A DNA stretch of 64,000 bases from Olleya namhaensis (GCF_900114005.1 NZ_FORM01000007.1:124001-188000), one strand, 5' to 3'. Positions 46,086 to 55,618 are shown, counted from the stretch's first letter. A program made the numbers and translations. The notes: generated from the letters alone by a model not told the origin.

Positions 46086-47570
46086 TTAAATGTTAGCGTT
46101 TAAATCAAATACACATTGCTCCACACCATGCTTTAAAATAGCATTATATGCTGTTGTATAAGCTTCAACAAATGGTTTTGAGTCTTTTAAAGATCCAAAA
46201 ACGGCATCTATTTCTAAAAAAGCTTCTGGATTTTTTGTGCTTTCTAAAGCTTTTGCGCTTAATACTGGTTGCATGGCGTCCTTTATAATTAAAGTATTTC
46301 CTTTTTCGTCTTTTCCTAAACTGTAAATAGCCCAAGCAGCAACCACAAATGCAGCATTAGTAATATCACCTTTATCTTCTAATTGTGCGTTTATTGTCGG
46401 TAATATAAAAATGGGAAACTTAGCAGAACTCTCGGAACATATACGGTCTATCTGATCCTTAATATTAATATTACCGAAACGCTCTAATAATGACGTTTTA
46501 TAATTACCTAAATCTATACCTTCCAAATCGCCTAAAGTTGGCGTCACCTCTACATCCATATAATTATGTAAAAACGTAGCAATATTTGGATTAGAAACCG
46601 ATTGATCAATTGTATTATATCCTATTAATGCACCAAGTATACCTAATACGGAATGTCCAGCATTTAATAAACTAAGTTTCATTTTCTCATAAGGTTCTAC
46701 ATTATCAACAAACTGCGCGCCCACGGTTTCCCAAGCTGGTCTACCTGCTATAAAATCGTCCTCAATAACCCATTGTTTAAAAGGCTCGCATACTACTGGC
46801 CAAGCATCGTGTACACCATCGGTCTTAATTAAATTTACAATATCTAATGGCGCTGTTGCAGGTGTAATACGATCTACCATTGCGTTTGGAAACGACACGT
46901 TAGATTCTATCCAATCCACCAAACCAGGTTCTGCTTTGCCAACATAACTCAATACCATTGTTTTTGTCATATGACCATTACCTTGAATATTATCGCAAGA
47001 CTGTACCGTTACTCCTTTTAAACCACGTGACTGTCTTAATTTTAATGCTTGTGTGATATATCCAAAAATAGTTTTGGGTGCATTAGGAAACTCTAAATCA
47101 TGCTGAATTAAAGGATTATTAAAGTCGAATGCTTTAGTTGCTTCGTTATAATTATAACCCCCTTCTGTAATGGTTAATGATATAATTTTTACTTCAGGAC
47201 TTGCCATTTTTTCGATAACCGCAATTGGATTCTCTGGTGCATATAAATACTCGACTATAGATCCAATAATACGATTAGTATGTCTACCATCTAATTCTTT
47301 AACTATTAAAGTATATAATCCGTCTTGCTCGTTTAACGTATTATAAATTCTGCTATCAAAATCTAATAACGCAATACCGCATATTCCCCAATCCTTATTA
47401 TCTGGATCCTCTAATAATTGGTCTGTATAAAAAGCTTCGTGTGATCTATGAAAACCACCAATACCAACATGTACTATGCCCGTTTTAATGGTCGTTCTGT
47501 CGTATTGTGGCACTGTAATTCTTTCAGAAATATAAGAAAGATTCTCAGAGTTTAATTTGTAATTTTTCAT
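46086..47570 (-). CDS. Mannitol dehydrogenase-family (MtlD/UxuB) polyol dehydrogenase
   Basis: The 494-residue protein carries the GIGGFHRSHEAFYTDQL motif and the catalytic KLSLLNAGHS motif (Lys, Asn, His) of the long-chain mannitol dehydrogenase family. Members oxidise mannitol to fructose, or arabinitol, or reduce fructuronate. The downstream fructokinase-like gene favours mannitol 2-dehydrogenase. It lies 10 bp upstream of the kinase and 13 bp downstream of the ABC permease gene. Confidence 0.93.
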   Translation of the reverse strand: MKNYKLNSENLSYISERITVPQYDRTTIKTGIVHVGIGGFHRSHEAFYTDQLLEDPDNKDWGICGIALLDFDSRIYNTLNEQDGLYTLIVKELDGRHTNRIIGSIVEYLYAPENPIAVIEKMASPEVKIISLTITEGGYNYNEATKAFDFNNPLIQHDLEFPNAPKTIFGYITQALKLRQSRGLKGVTVQSCDNIQGNGHMTKTMVLSYVGKAEPGLVDWIESNVSFPNAMVDRITPATAPLDIVNLIKTDGVHDAWPVVCEPFKQWVIEDDFIAGRPAWETVGAQFVDNVEPYEKMKLSLLNAGHSVLGILGALIGYNTIDQSVSNPNIATFLHNYMDVEVTPTLGDLEGIDLGNYKTSLLERFGNINIKDQIDRICSESSAKFPIFILPTINAQLEDKGDITNAAFVVAAWAIYSLGKDEKGNTLIIKDAMQPVLSAKALESTKNPEAFLEIDAVFGSLKDSKPFVEAYTTAYNAILKHGVEQCVFDLNANI

Positions 47571-47583
47571 CTTAATAATTTAA

Positions 47584-48552
47584 TTATTTGCTTTCAAATC
47601 TTTGAAGTAATACAGCAAATATGATAATAGCTCCTTTTACTACTTGTTGTGGATATGATGGTACATTTAAAAGGTTTAATATGTTTCCTATTAATCCTAA
47701 AATAAGCACCCCCATTAATGTATTGATTGCGGTTCCTCGACCTCCATTTAAACTAGCACCACCAATAACAACAGCTGCTATGGCATCCAACTCCCATGAC
47801 ATACCCATATTTGGTGACCCTAAATTAGTTCTAGATGCTACAATTATAGCTGCTGTAGCTGCTAAAGCACCAGAAATAGCGTATACTAAAAACTTGTATT
47901 TGTTAACTTTTATACCTGATAAACGTGACGCTTCCTCGTTACTTCCAATAGCTATAATTAGTCTTCCAAAGACGTTATAATGTAGCATAACCATGGCTGC
48001 TATAACAATTAGAAAAAAGACAATTGCTATATTTGGTATCCCTAAAGTAGCGTTGTTTGCAAAATTTGACATGTGTACACCTCCCGCTGTTTTAAAAGTA
48101 ACTGGAGAGCCTTTAGAATATATAAACCCTAATCCTCTTGCAATAGTCATTAAAGCTAATGTTGCAACAAAAGGCGCCATTTTTTGATAGGCGACAAGAT
48201 ATCCCGAAATACTACCTAAACCAAAACCTATTGCAATGGTTAATACTATTGCTAATGGTAGTATGACTAGGTTTATTAGAATAGCGAAAGTAACCGCCAA
48301 CAAAGCCACCATAGACCCTACAGATAGATCAATTCCTCCTGTTAAGATTACGATTAGCATTCCAATACTAATAATACCAATACCTGAGACTTGTTTTAAT
48401 AAATTAGACAAGTTTACTGAAGTAAAGAAAACATCAGATATTAACGCTGAAAAGATTACTAGTAAAATAAAAATAAATATAGTATTATACTTTACTAAAA
48501 ACTTAAGAAAACCACCTGGGCTGCTAAGTTGTTGTTTTAATGTTAAAGCCAT
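47584..48552 (-). CDS. RbsC-type ABC sugar importer permease
   Basis: The 322-residue protein has about eight to ten hydrophobic helices and the CUT2/BPD_transp_2 pattern: GIGIISIGMLIVILTGGIDLSVGS in outline, then GSNEEASRLSGIKVNKYKFLVYAISG and AIAAVVIGGASLNGGRGT. It forms the membrane channel for the substrate bound by the upstream lipoprotein. It follows the RbsA-like gene by 19 bp. Confidence 0.95.
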   Translation of the reverse strand: MALTLKQQLSSPGGFLKFLVKYNTIFIFILLVIFSALISDVFFTSVNLSNLLKQVSGIGIISIGMLIVILTGGIDLSVGSMVALLAVTFAILINLVILPLAIVLTIAIGFGLGSISGYLVAYQKMAPFVATLALMTIARGLGFIYSKGSPVTFKTAGGVHMSNFANNATLGIPNIAIVFFLIVIAAMVMLHYNVFGRLIIAIGSNEEASRLSGIKVNKYKFLVYAISGALAATAAIIVASRTNLGSPNMGMSWELDAIAAVVIGGASLNGGRGTAINTLMGVLILGLIGNILNLLNVPSYPQQVVKGAIIIFAVLLQRFESK

Positions 48553-48571
48553 AACGTGAAATTTTTAATAT

Positions 48572-50095
48572 TTAATTGTGTTGTTTTAATGCCTTACCAA
48601 TAGAGTAACGCAGTATGTTTTCTTCAGAAAATTGCTCTTTTTGCAACTCGCCATAAATGGTCCCTTCATGCATGACTAGAATACGATCGGAAATACCCAT
48701 TATTTCGGGCATATCTGATGATATTACAACCACTCCAACCCCTTTTTTAGCGACTTCGTTTATTAGGTTATAGATTTCTATTTTAGCTCCAACATCCACA
48801 CCTCTAGTAGGCTCGTCAATAAAAATTACTTTACTATCTATACTTAACCACTTAGCTAAGGCTACTTTTTGCTGATTTCCACCACTTAAGTTTTTAACAT
48901 CAATCTCAGAACTTGGTGTTTTAATATTTAGCTTATCAATTAAGCCTAGCACTTTTTTATATTCGCTGTCCACATTAATAAATCCTAATTTTCCTGAAAT
49001 GGATTTAAAATTAGTGACACTAACGTTTCTTCTTATGGATAATGGTAAAAACACACCTTCTTCCTTTCTGTCTTCAGACACAAAGCCAATTTGATGGGCA
49101 GCAGCATCTACCGGAGATTTTGTTTTTATCTCTTTACCATTTAAAATTAAAGTTCCAGATTTTTTTTTGTCAGCTCCAAAAATAAGTTTTGCAGTTTCTG
49201 TTCTTCCACTCCCTCCCAATCCAGCAATACCAAGGACTTCTCCCGGACGTACTGAAAATGAAACATCATGCACTATAGTGTCTTTTGCAGTTAGATTTTT
49301 AACTTCAAAAATAGGTTCTGTTCCAATTACCGCATCTCTAACAGGAAACAAATCTTTCAATTCCCGACCAATCATTAAACGTATAATACCATCCGTATCT
49401 GTATCCTTAACAGCCATACTGCCTGTATCAACACCATCTCTTAGAACGGTAACCGAATCTGCTATTTTTATAATCTCGTCTAAATGATGCGATATATATA
49501 TTATTGAAATTCCCTGATCTCTTAATCTAAACAGGTTATCAAACAGCTTTTTTGTATCTGTAGGATCAAAAACGGTTGTGGGCTCATCTAAAACCAAAAC
49601 TTTAGTGTCTTCTGACAATGCTTTTGCAATTTCGACTACTTGTTTTTGAACAATGCTTAAGTCTCTAACTTTTGCCGAAGCGTCTATTGTAAACCCTAAA
49701 GAATCAATTAAAGTTTGTGCATCTTTAGTAATTTTATCCCAATTCATCCAAAACTTACTTGCGCCTAATTTGTGCAAATAAATATTTTCGGCAACAGACA
49801 AATCATTCACTAGAGACAACTCTTGATACACCACGCTAATCCCAAGCACTTGGCCCTCATGTGTGTTTTTTGGGTTTATTTCTTCACCATTTAAAAGGAC
49901 TATACCAGAATCTTTATGGTGTACACCACTTAATATTTTTATAAGTGTTGATTTACCTGCTCCATTTTCGCCTAATAAGGCATGAATTTCTCCGGGCTTT
50001 ACTTTTAAAGTCACGTCCTTAAGTACTGATACAACACCAAAACTTTTGGATATGCCGGACATTTCAAGACGGTATTCATTTTCTGAATTTTTCAT
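48572..50095 (-). CDS. RbsA-type ABC sugar importer ATPase (two nucleotide-binding domains)
   Basis: The 507-residue protein has a first Walker A GENGAGKST and a second, degenerate site GLGGSGRTE, with the C-terminal signature LSGGNQQKVALAKWL, Walker B VIFIDEPTRGVD and an N-terminal DEPTTVFD. This is the CUT2 family tandem ATPase layout. It drives the permease downstream. It follows the substrate-binding protein gene by 11 bp. Confidence 0.95.
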   Translation of the reverse strand: MKNSENEYRLEMSGISKSFGVVSVLKDVTLKVKPGEIHALLGENGAGKSTLIKILSGVHHKDSGIVLLNGEEINPKNTHEGQVLGISVVYQELSLVNDLSVAENIYLHKLGASKFWMNWDKITKDAQTLIDSLGFTIDASAKVRDLSIVQKQVVEIAKALSEDTKVLVLDEPTTVFDPTDTKKLFDNLFRLRDQGISIIYISHHLDEIIKIADSVTVLRDGVDTGSMAVKDTDTDGIIRLMIGRELKDLFPVRDAVIGTEPIFEVKNLTAKDTIVHDVSFSVRPGEVLGIAGLGGSGRTETAKLIFGADKKKSGTLILNGKEIKTKSPVDAAAHQIGFVSEDRKEEGVFLPLSIRRNVSVTNFKSISGKLGFINVDSEYKKVLGLIDKLNIKTPSSEIDVKNLSGGNQQKVALAKWLSIDSKVIFIDEPTRGVDVGAKIEIYNLINEVAKKGVGVVVISSDMPEIMGISDRILVMHEGTIYGELQKEQFSEENILRYSIGKALKQHN

Positions 50096-50106
50096 ATCAA
50101 TGTCTA

Positions 50107-51171
50107 TTAGAATAAAGCATTAGGATTGTAATACTTAGCAGCATTTTCCTTTGTAATTAATAAAGGTGCTGTGTATGATTTTTTATCAAAATCACGTTTC
50201 CCATTCATATATTCCACTGCATACTTTACAGCATTTTTTCCAATTTGGACTGGACTATTCATTGCGGTACACCCATAAAAATCGGTTTCCATAATATATT
50301 TAATAGCCTCTTTCTGTCCATCCGCTCCTGCAACAATTAAGATATCATCCGTTTTACCTGCTTGCGCAATAGCTTTTATAGCACCTAATACACACACATC
50401 AGATTCTGTAATCACCACATTTATATCTGGATGCGCTACTAAAATATCTTCCATAGCTTTTAAACCACCAGCATAAGACCATTCTGTATACGCTTGCGTT
50501 TTTACATTTAAATCAATTTTTCCTTGGGTACGTAATTGTTCTTCCGTAATCCCTTGTAATAAGCCTTGTTTACGTGTACGACCTACCGGGTTACCTGCGT
50601 TACCGCTTAACAAAGCAATATTCATAGGTGTTTTTCCCATTTTCTTAGCTAACCACTCGCCTGCTAATGCACCATTTGCTAGATTATTAGATTGGATAGT
50701 TGTTACAAAATCAGCCGAAGGATTAATAGAACTATCAATAATAAATACCGGAATGCCTGCTGCTTTAGCCACTTTAGTTATCCCAACCAAAGCATCAGGA
50801 TCTTTTGGATTTAACAATAACGCATCAACACCTTTGGTAATTAAATCCTCTACTGCTGCGATTTGTTTTGTGATATCATCCTGACCATCTGCAGATAAAA
50901 ATATCATACCGTTTTTCTCTGTTGTTGCTTTTATACTTTGTAATAACGCTTGATAATACGGTGCATTTAAAGACGGTGTACAATACCCGATTTTCTTACC
51001 AGTAAGATCAATAGCACTTGCAAATAGTGCCCCTTCCGCTTCACCACTATTTGCGGTTGTTTTACTGGCATCTAAATGCTCCACACAACTGTTTAGTGAT
51101 AAACTTAATAGCATTGCCAGCATTGGCATACCTATTAATTTTAGTCCGAATTTTAAGTTTTTTATTCTCAT
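50107..51171 (-). CDS. RbsB-type substrate-binding lipoprotein of the polyol ABC importer
   Basis: A lipobox (SLSLNSC, Cys about residue 29) is followed by a periplasmic-binding-protein fold of the ribose class: GKKIGYCTPSLNAPYYQALLQ, the hinge LLNPKDPDALVG and VVITESDVCVLGAIKAIAQAG. As a lipoprotein it is tethered to a membrane rather than free as in E. coli RbsB. It leads the permease and ATPase genes. The ligand is probably a polyol. Confidence 0.92.
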   Translation of the reverse strand: MRIKNLKFGLKLIGMPMLAMLLSLSLNSCVEHLDASKTTANSGEAEGALFASAIDLTGKKIGYCTPSLNAPYYQALLQSIKATTEKNGMIFLSADGQDDITKQIAAVEDLITKGVDALLLNPKDPDALVGITKVAKAAGIPVFIIDSSINPSADFVTTIQSNNLANGALAGEWLAKKMGKTPMNIALLSGNAGNPVGRTRKQGLLQGITEEQLRTQGKIDLNVKTQAYTEWSYAGGLKAMEDILVAHPDINVVITESDVCVLGAIKAIAQAGKTDDILIVAGADGQKEAIKYIMETDFYGCTAMNSPVQIGKNAVKYAVEYMNGKRDFDKKSYTAPLLITKENAAKYYNPNALF

Positions 51172-51259
51172 GATTTTAAATATTACTTAAAGGTTTTATT
51201 CTATTATGTAAGTTAATACTTTATCGTTATATGTTAGTTACTACCATTTTAGGTTCAAT

Positions 51260-52132
51260 TTAAAATAATGTAATATCTAATTGCAATACTGTTTTTTCTT
51301 GTTCTGGATTCCACATCGCGGTAACATCCACAGGCAAACTATAATTACTAATCGTTAATTTTTTACTAAACGTAGCACCTACATTTATAATATTTCCTGA
51401 GCCTGTTGTGTAAAACGTTTTATCTGTAATAAAAGACCAGGCACCACCAGCAAACAAAGACAAGCTAGAGGTCTTATTTTCCCAGACTTTACTGTTTACT
51501 TCAAAGTAATGTGTCCAAGAATTTTCTAAGTCTCCGTTAGCTTGCACCTCATAATCACCAGAACCTCCATTAATAATAGTTGCTAGATATAATAAGGTGT
51601 TAGGTGTAATATTGTAACCAAAATTTAAATCCACAAAATTATAGCCTTGCGTCTTGTCATAACTCCAATAATGGAGTTTATCACCTCGCTCTTCAACACC
51701 AGTGTAGTTGTTATGTGATACTGCTTCAATAAAAAATTGGTCAGAAAAACGATATTTTGTATAGATTGAAAACTCCTTATAGTAAGCACTTTCATTTTCG
51801 CCAGTAAGAATATTCTTAACATCAACAGAAGAAAAACTTGCACCTCCCCAAAATCCAAAAGTAAATTTCTTATTTCTAGAATTATATTCCAAATTAGCAG
51901 CAAACAACGCTCCAGGATGCACGACAAAACCATGCCAAGTGTGCATGTTTTTAAGATGAGCACCAATACTAAAAGGCTCATAACTATCCGTAGTCGTATC
52001 GTCCTCCTGTGCATAACTAATACTTACTGCACAAACCATAAAAAGGCATATCAATAATTGTAATGCTTCTTTAAAATTTGACGGTTTAGTAATCGCTACT
52101 TGTCTTGTTGTGGTTAGTTGGCTTAATGTCAT
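51260..52132 (-). CDS. Outer-membrane beta-barrel protein of the polyol operon
   Basis: The 290-residue protein has a hydrophobic signal around residues 26-41 (LLICLFMVCAVSISYAQ) after an unusually long, polar N-terminal stretch, so the true start may be a later codon. The rest alternates amphipathic strands rich in Tyr, Phe and Asn (KFTFGFWGGASFSSVDVK, EFSIYTKYRFSDQFFIEAVS) and ends in a Phe, as expected of a beta barrel. No SusC/SusD is encoded, so this could be the porin for the substrate. First gene of the leftward operon. Confidence 0.78.
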   Translation of the reverse strand: MTLSQLTTTRQVAITKPSNFKEALQLLICLFMVCAVSISYAQEDDTTTDSYEPFSIGAHLKNMHTWHGFVVHPGALFAANLEYNSRNKKFTFGFWGGASFSSVDVKNILTGENESAYYKEFSIYTKYRFSDQFFIEAVSHNNYTGVEERGDKLHYWSYDKTQGYNFVDLNFGYNITPNTLLYLATIINGGSGDYEVQANGDLENSWTHYFEVNSKVWENKTSSLSLFAGGAWSFITDKTFYTTGSGNIINVGATFSKKLTISNYSLPVDVTAMWNPEQEKTVLQLDITLF

Positions 52133-52155
52133 CTTATTAGGATTTTAAATTACTC

Positions 52156-52183
52156 ACGTTTTATAAACGTCATAAACACGTTT
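52156..52183. promoter_or_regulatory. Candidate Nudix-regulator operator between the polyol operon and its regulator
   Basis: Three ACGTTT/AAACGT hexamers are packed here: 52156-52161 and 52165-52170 form the palindrome ACGTTT-TAT-AAACGT, and 52178-52183 adds an inverted partner of the second with a 7-base gap. A fourth ACGTTT is at 52328-52333. They lie 24-51 bp upstream of the operon's first gene. Confidence 0.5.
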
Positions 52184-52337
52184 GTTTTTCAAATGTATCA
52201 TAAATAAATTATTAAATCCTAATAAAAGCTTAAAAAAATATGTTATTTTATCATTATTATGTGCTATTTTACCTCTAATTAGAGTATATTGTCACTCTCA
52301 AGTTACAGTATTAGTAATGTATAACTGACGTTTAATA

Positions 52338-52381
52338 AAAATCTAACCACTAAAATGGTTAACTAATTAAAAATTAGATTT
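52338..52381 (+). promoter_or_regulatory. Two-stem hairpin in the leader of the Nudix-type regulator gene
   Basis: Outer arms AAATCTAA (52338-52345) and TTAGATTT (52374-52381) are perfect complements, and an inner AACCA/TGGTT stem (52345-52349 with 52356-52360) overlaps the same region by one base. It lies 16 bp before the start codon, so it could affect translation or act as an operator. No known RNA family is recognised. Confidence 0.4.
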
Positions 52382-52397
52382 CTAAAGAAATAAACCT

Positions 52398-53135
52398 ATG
52401 GAATCAGAAAAAATATTGAATCTATCTGTGGATTGTGTCGTTTTTGGATATGATACCAACACTAAATCTTTAAATGTGTTATTAATCAAACGCTATTTAA
52501 AATCGAAGTTTACATCAGAGGTTTTAGTGGACGATTATGTGTTAACAGGATATCACGTCCTTAAAACCGAAACTTTAGATGATACTGCTACGCGTGTATT
52601 AAAAGAGTTAACAGGATTGACTGATCAATATAAAAAGCAATTTAAAGCGTTTGGCGATCCTGATAGATTGACTAATCCAAAAGATTTAGTTTGGATTGCA
52701 AACGAAGCCTTTAATCTGAGAACCATAACCATAGCCTATTATTTTTTATTAAAAACAGAAGATGTCAATTTAGAGCAGAATACGTTTGAAGCCAAATGGT
52801 TTCCTATTAATGCCCTACCCGATTTGGGTTTTGATCACGAAAAGATAATACTAGAAGCTTATGAGGATTTAAAAGAAAAATGCCTGTCAGAACCTATTAT
52901 ATTTAAATTACTTCCAGACAAGTTTACTATTAATGAAGTACAAGATTTATATCAGTCCATATTGGGTATTGATATTGATAACAGAAACTTTAGACGTAAA
53001 CTAATAAACAAAAAGTATATTATTGCTTTAGACGAAAAACAAATAGGTGTTTCTAAAAAGCCTGCACAGTTATATATGTTCAGCATGGATATTTATAACA
53101 AAATGTTTAGTAAAAACTATTTAATAAGCATGTAA
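52398..53135 (+). CDS. Nudix-type transcriptional regulator (NrtR/AraR-like)
   Basis: The N-terminal half is a Nudix domain (VDCVVFGYDTNTKSLNVLLIKR, DDYVLTGYHVLKTETLDDTATRVLKEL) whose Nudix box has lost the REUxEE acidic pair, so it should bind but not hydrolyse a ligand. The C-terminal half is a winged-helix domain (FTINEVQDLYQSILG, NRNFRRKLI). Bacteroidota use such proteins, for example AraR-type, to control sugar catabolism. It is divergent from the polyol operon with palindromic half-sites in between. Confidence 0.9.
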   Translation: MESEKILNLSVDCVVFGYDTNTKSLNVLLIKRYLKSKFTSEVLVDDYVLTGYHVLKTETLDDTATRVLKELTGLTDQYKKQFKAFGDPDRLTNPKDLVWIANEAFNLRTITIAYYFLLKTEDVNLEQNTFEAKWFPINALPDLGFDHEKIILEAYEDLKEKCLSEPIIFKLLPDKFTINEVQDLYQSILGIDIDNRNFRRKLINKKYIIALDEKQIGVSKKPAQLYMFSMDIYNKMFSKNYLISM

Positions 53136-53293
53136 ATGGTTTGATTACTTTATTAGAATATACAAACACCTAAAATGTCATAAAATTAAATTATCAGACT
53201 AATTAACAACAGCTTAGCACAAACCAACAGGTCTCTTCCAATAGTCTAGACAAGGCTAGTTGTTCCTATTTATAAATGTTTGTTAAAAAAAAG

Positions 53294-53307
53294 AATGAAC
53301 ATTCATT
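53294..53307. promoter_or_regulatory. TetR-type operator upstream of the doxX-tetR operon
   Basis: AATGAA-CA-TTCATT is a perfect inverted repeat with a 2-base centre. It lies 6 bp upstream of a TATCTTTG -7 box (53314-53321), so a bound repressor would block the polymerase. The TetR gene two cistrons downstream makes autorepression likely. Confidence 0.65.
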
Positions 53308-53339
53308 TTTACATATCTTTGTACACTCAAAACAAAGAC

Positions 53340-53708
53340 ATGAAACTAATTTGGAACATTTTAAAAGTACTTCTAGCTGTATTTATGATATATGCAGGTA
53401 GTCAGCATTTTATAAATCCAGACTTTTTTAACCCATTTGTGCCAGATGTATTGGTTTTTAAAACTGCTATCATTTACGGGTCAGGGATTTTAGAAGTTGG
53501 TTTAGGTATCCTTTTACTTGTCCCAAAATTTGCTAGCAAAGCGGCTTTAGCAATTTTTGTTTTAATGCTCCTGTTTCTTCCAATACATATATGGGATGTT
53601 TTTTCAGACACACCAGCAATTGGAAGTCATCAAGCAGCATTAATCAGATTACCAATGCAATTAGTATTAATAGCACTGTCTTTTAAATTATATAAAACAA
53701 ACGCGTAA
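53340..53708 (+). CDS. DoxX-family membrane protein
   Basis: The product (about 122 residues from ATG 53340) has four hydrophobic helices and the DoxX pattern: VFMIYAGSQHFINPDFFNPFVPD, YGSGILEVGLGILLLVP and ALIRLPMQLVLI. An ATG at 53280 would add 20 residues that overlap the promoter and operator, so I reject it. DoxX proteins often take part in thiol or oxidative stress responses. The TAATG overlap with the next gene gives translational coupling. Confidence 0.88.
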   Translation: MKLIWNILKVLLAVFMIYAGSQHFINPDFFNPFVPDVLVFKTAIIYGSGILEVGLGILLLVPKFASKAALAIFVLMLLFLPIHIWDVFSDTPAIGSHQAALIRLPMQLVLIALSFKLYKTNA

Positions 53709-54292
53709 TGGCAAAACTTCAAAAAAGTATTGATAAACGCAACGCATTGATTAAGGCGACTATCGAGTTGGTAAACAACAACGGTTTTCACGCCACACCA
53801 ATGAGTAAGATAGCAAAGATGGCTAACGTCTCTCCTGCTACCATTTATCTGTATTTTGAAAATAAACAAGATTTAGTTAATAAGACTTACGTCGAAGTTA
53901 AAGCCGAATACACAAAATATGCGTTTGAAAATTTTGACCCAAATATGCCTGTAGAAGCAGGTTTTGAATTGATCTGGAAACGTATTGCTGATTTTAAGCT
54001 CAAGGAGTGCGATAATGCCTTGTTTTTAGCGCAATGTGATAATACACCAATGATTGACGAATATAGTAGACAAGAAGGTATAAAACACCTACAACCACTA
54101 TTAGATCTTTGGCAACGTGGCAGAAAGGAAGGCATTATAAAACCGTTATCTGATTACTTATTATATGCTTACGCCATAAATCCACTATCATTTTTAATGA
54201 TGACAGAAAAACGTGGTGCCTTTAAATTAGATCAAACGCATTTAGACGAAGCCTATCAATCTGCTTGGAGCAGCATAAAAGTTTGTAGTTAA
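53708..54292 (+). CDS. TetR/AcrR-family transcriptional repressor
   Basis: The 194-residue protein starts with a TetR HTH (RNALIKATIELVNNNGFHATPMSKIAKMANVSPATIYLYFENK in outline) followed by an all-helical ligand domain. Its start overlaps the doxX stop (TAATG). It should bind the AATGAA-CA-TTCATT operator in front of the operon. The inducer is unknown; the neighbouring enzymes suggest an electrophile. Confidence 0.94.
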   Translation: MAKLQKSIDKRNALIKATIELVNNNGFHATPMSKIAKMANVSPATIYLYFENKQDLVNKTYVEVKAEYTKYAFENFDPNMPVEAGFELIWKRIADFKLKECDNALFLAQCDNTPMIDEYSRQEGIKHLQPLLDLWQRGRKEGIIKPLSDYLLYAYAINPLSFLMMTEKRGAFKLDQTHLDEAYQSAWSSIKVCS

Positions 54293-54293
54293 C

Positions 54294-54959
54294 ATGAATA
54301 AAACAGCAATAATATTAGGCGCGAGCGGTTTAACTGGTGGTTTATTACTTCAAAAGTTAATTGAAGATAAAGACTACTCTAGCATTAAACTGTTTTCGCG
54401 TACAAAAATAGAAGGTCTACCAAGTAAAGTCACACAACATATTGGCGATTTGTTGGATTTAGAACAATTCAAAACGGATTTTAAAGCACACCAAGTCTTT
54501 TGTTGTATTGGTACAACTGCCAGTAAAACACCGGACAAATCGGTTTATAAAAAAATTGATTACGGTATTCCTGTAGCTGCTGCTAAGCTAGCAAAAGCTA
54601 ACGGTATTGATACGTTTGTCGTTATTTCGTCAATGGGTGCTAATCCTAACAGTTCTATTTTTTACAATAAAACTAAAGGCGAAATGGAGCGTGATGTTAA
54701 GCAACAAAACATCAGCAGAACTTTTATTTTAAGACCTTCATTAATTGGAGGACAACGTGAAGAGCGTCGTATGTTAGAAAAAATCGGCTTAGCCATTTTT
54801 AAAGTGCTTCAGCCATTATTTATAGGCAAATTAAAACAATATAAAATTACAGAACCTGATCATATCGCGCAAGCCATGATCAATCTGGCAAATAGTACAA
54901 GTTATGCCGAAGTCATTATTACTTCAACAGATATAAAAAGAATTACTAAAAACAATTAA
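54294..54959 (+). CDS. NAD(P)-binding HTATIP2/TIP30-like oxidoreductase
   Basis: A 221-residue atypical SDR: Rossmann motif GASGLTGGLLLQKL, then CIGTTASKTPDKSVYKKIDYGIPV and VVISSMGANPNSSIFYNKTKGEME, which match the TIP30/CC3-like (a6) group, including the Tyr-x3-Lys pair. These act on NADPH-linked carbonyl substrates or serve as sensors; the substrate is unknown. It follows tetR by 1 bp in the same transcript. Confidence 0.9.
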   Translation: MNKTAIILGASGLTGGLLLQKLIEDKDYSSIKLFSRTKIEGLPSKVTQHIGDLLDLEQFKTDFKAHQVFCCIGTTASKTPDKSVYKKIDYGIPVAAAKLAKANGIDTFVVISSMGANPNSSIFYNKTKGEMERDVKQQNISRTFILRPSLIGGQREERRMLEKIGLAIFKVLQPLFIGKLKQYKITEPDHIAQAMINLANSTSYAEVIITSTDIKRITKNN

Positions 54960-54977
54960 AAAAAATAAATTAACCCT

Positions 54978-55610
54978 ATGGAATTATTAGACAAATTAAA
55001 CTGGAGATACGCTGCAAAAGCAATGAATGGTGAGAAAGTAGCAGAAGATAAAGTAGAACGTATTTTAGAAGCTGCACGTTTAGCGCCTACTTCTAGTGGT
55101 TTACAACCTTTTGAAATTTTTGTAGTAAAAAACCAAGATATTAAAGAACAAATTAAACCTGTAGCTTGGAACCAATCTGTAATTACAGACTGTTCTCACT
55201 TATTAGTATTTGCTGCATGGGACACTTACACACCAGAACGTATAAACCATATGTTTGATTTAACTAACGAGATTCGTGGTTTTGAAAACGAAGGATGGGA
55301 AAATTACCGTCAAATGTTATTAGGTATGTACCCTCAAAAAGATCCAGAAGAAAACTTTAACCATGCTGCAAAACAAGCTTACATCGCTTTTACGGAAGCA
55401 TTAACAGCTGCAGCTTTTGAAGGTGTAGATGCAACACCATTAGAAGGTTTTGAACCAGATGCAGTAGATAAAATTTTAGGCTTACGCGAAAAAGGATTAC
55501 GTAGTGCTGTAATGTTACCTATTGGTTATAGAAAAGAAGACGAAGACTGGTTAGTAAACTTAGTTAAAGTTAGAAAACCTATGTCAGAATTAGTAACTGT
55601 AATTGACTAA
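54978..55610 (+). CDS. NfsB-like nitroreductase / NAD(P)H-dependent oxidoreductase
   Basis: A 210-residue FMN enzyme with the pattern LNWRYAAKAMNGEKV, RLAPTSSGLQPFEIFVV (FMN and NADH loop) and EGVDATPLEGFEPDAVD. It reduces nitro groups and quinones as a dimer. It lies 18 bp after the TIP30-like gene and 8 bp before the PTGR-like gene, so all belong to one operon under TetR. Related to, but distinct from, the nitroreductase at 13081. Confidence 0.93.
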   Translation: MELLDKLNWRYAAKAMNGEKVAEDKVERILEAARLAPTSSGLQPFEIFVVKNQDIKEQIKPVAWNQSVITDCSHLLVFAAWDTYTPERINHMFDLTNEIRGFENEGWENYRQMLLGMYPQKDPEENFNHAAKQAYIAFTEALTAAAFEGVDATPLEGFEPDAVDKILGLREKGLRSAVMLPIGYRKEDEDWLVNLVKVRKPMSELVTVID

Positions 55611-55618
55611 AAACTATT

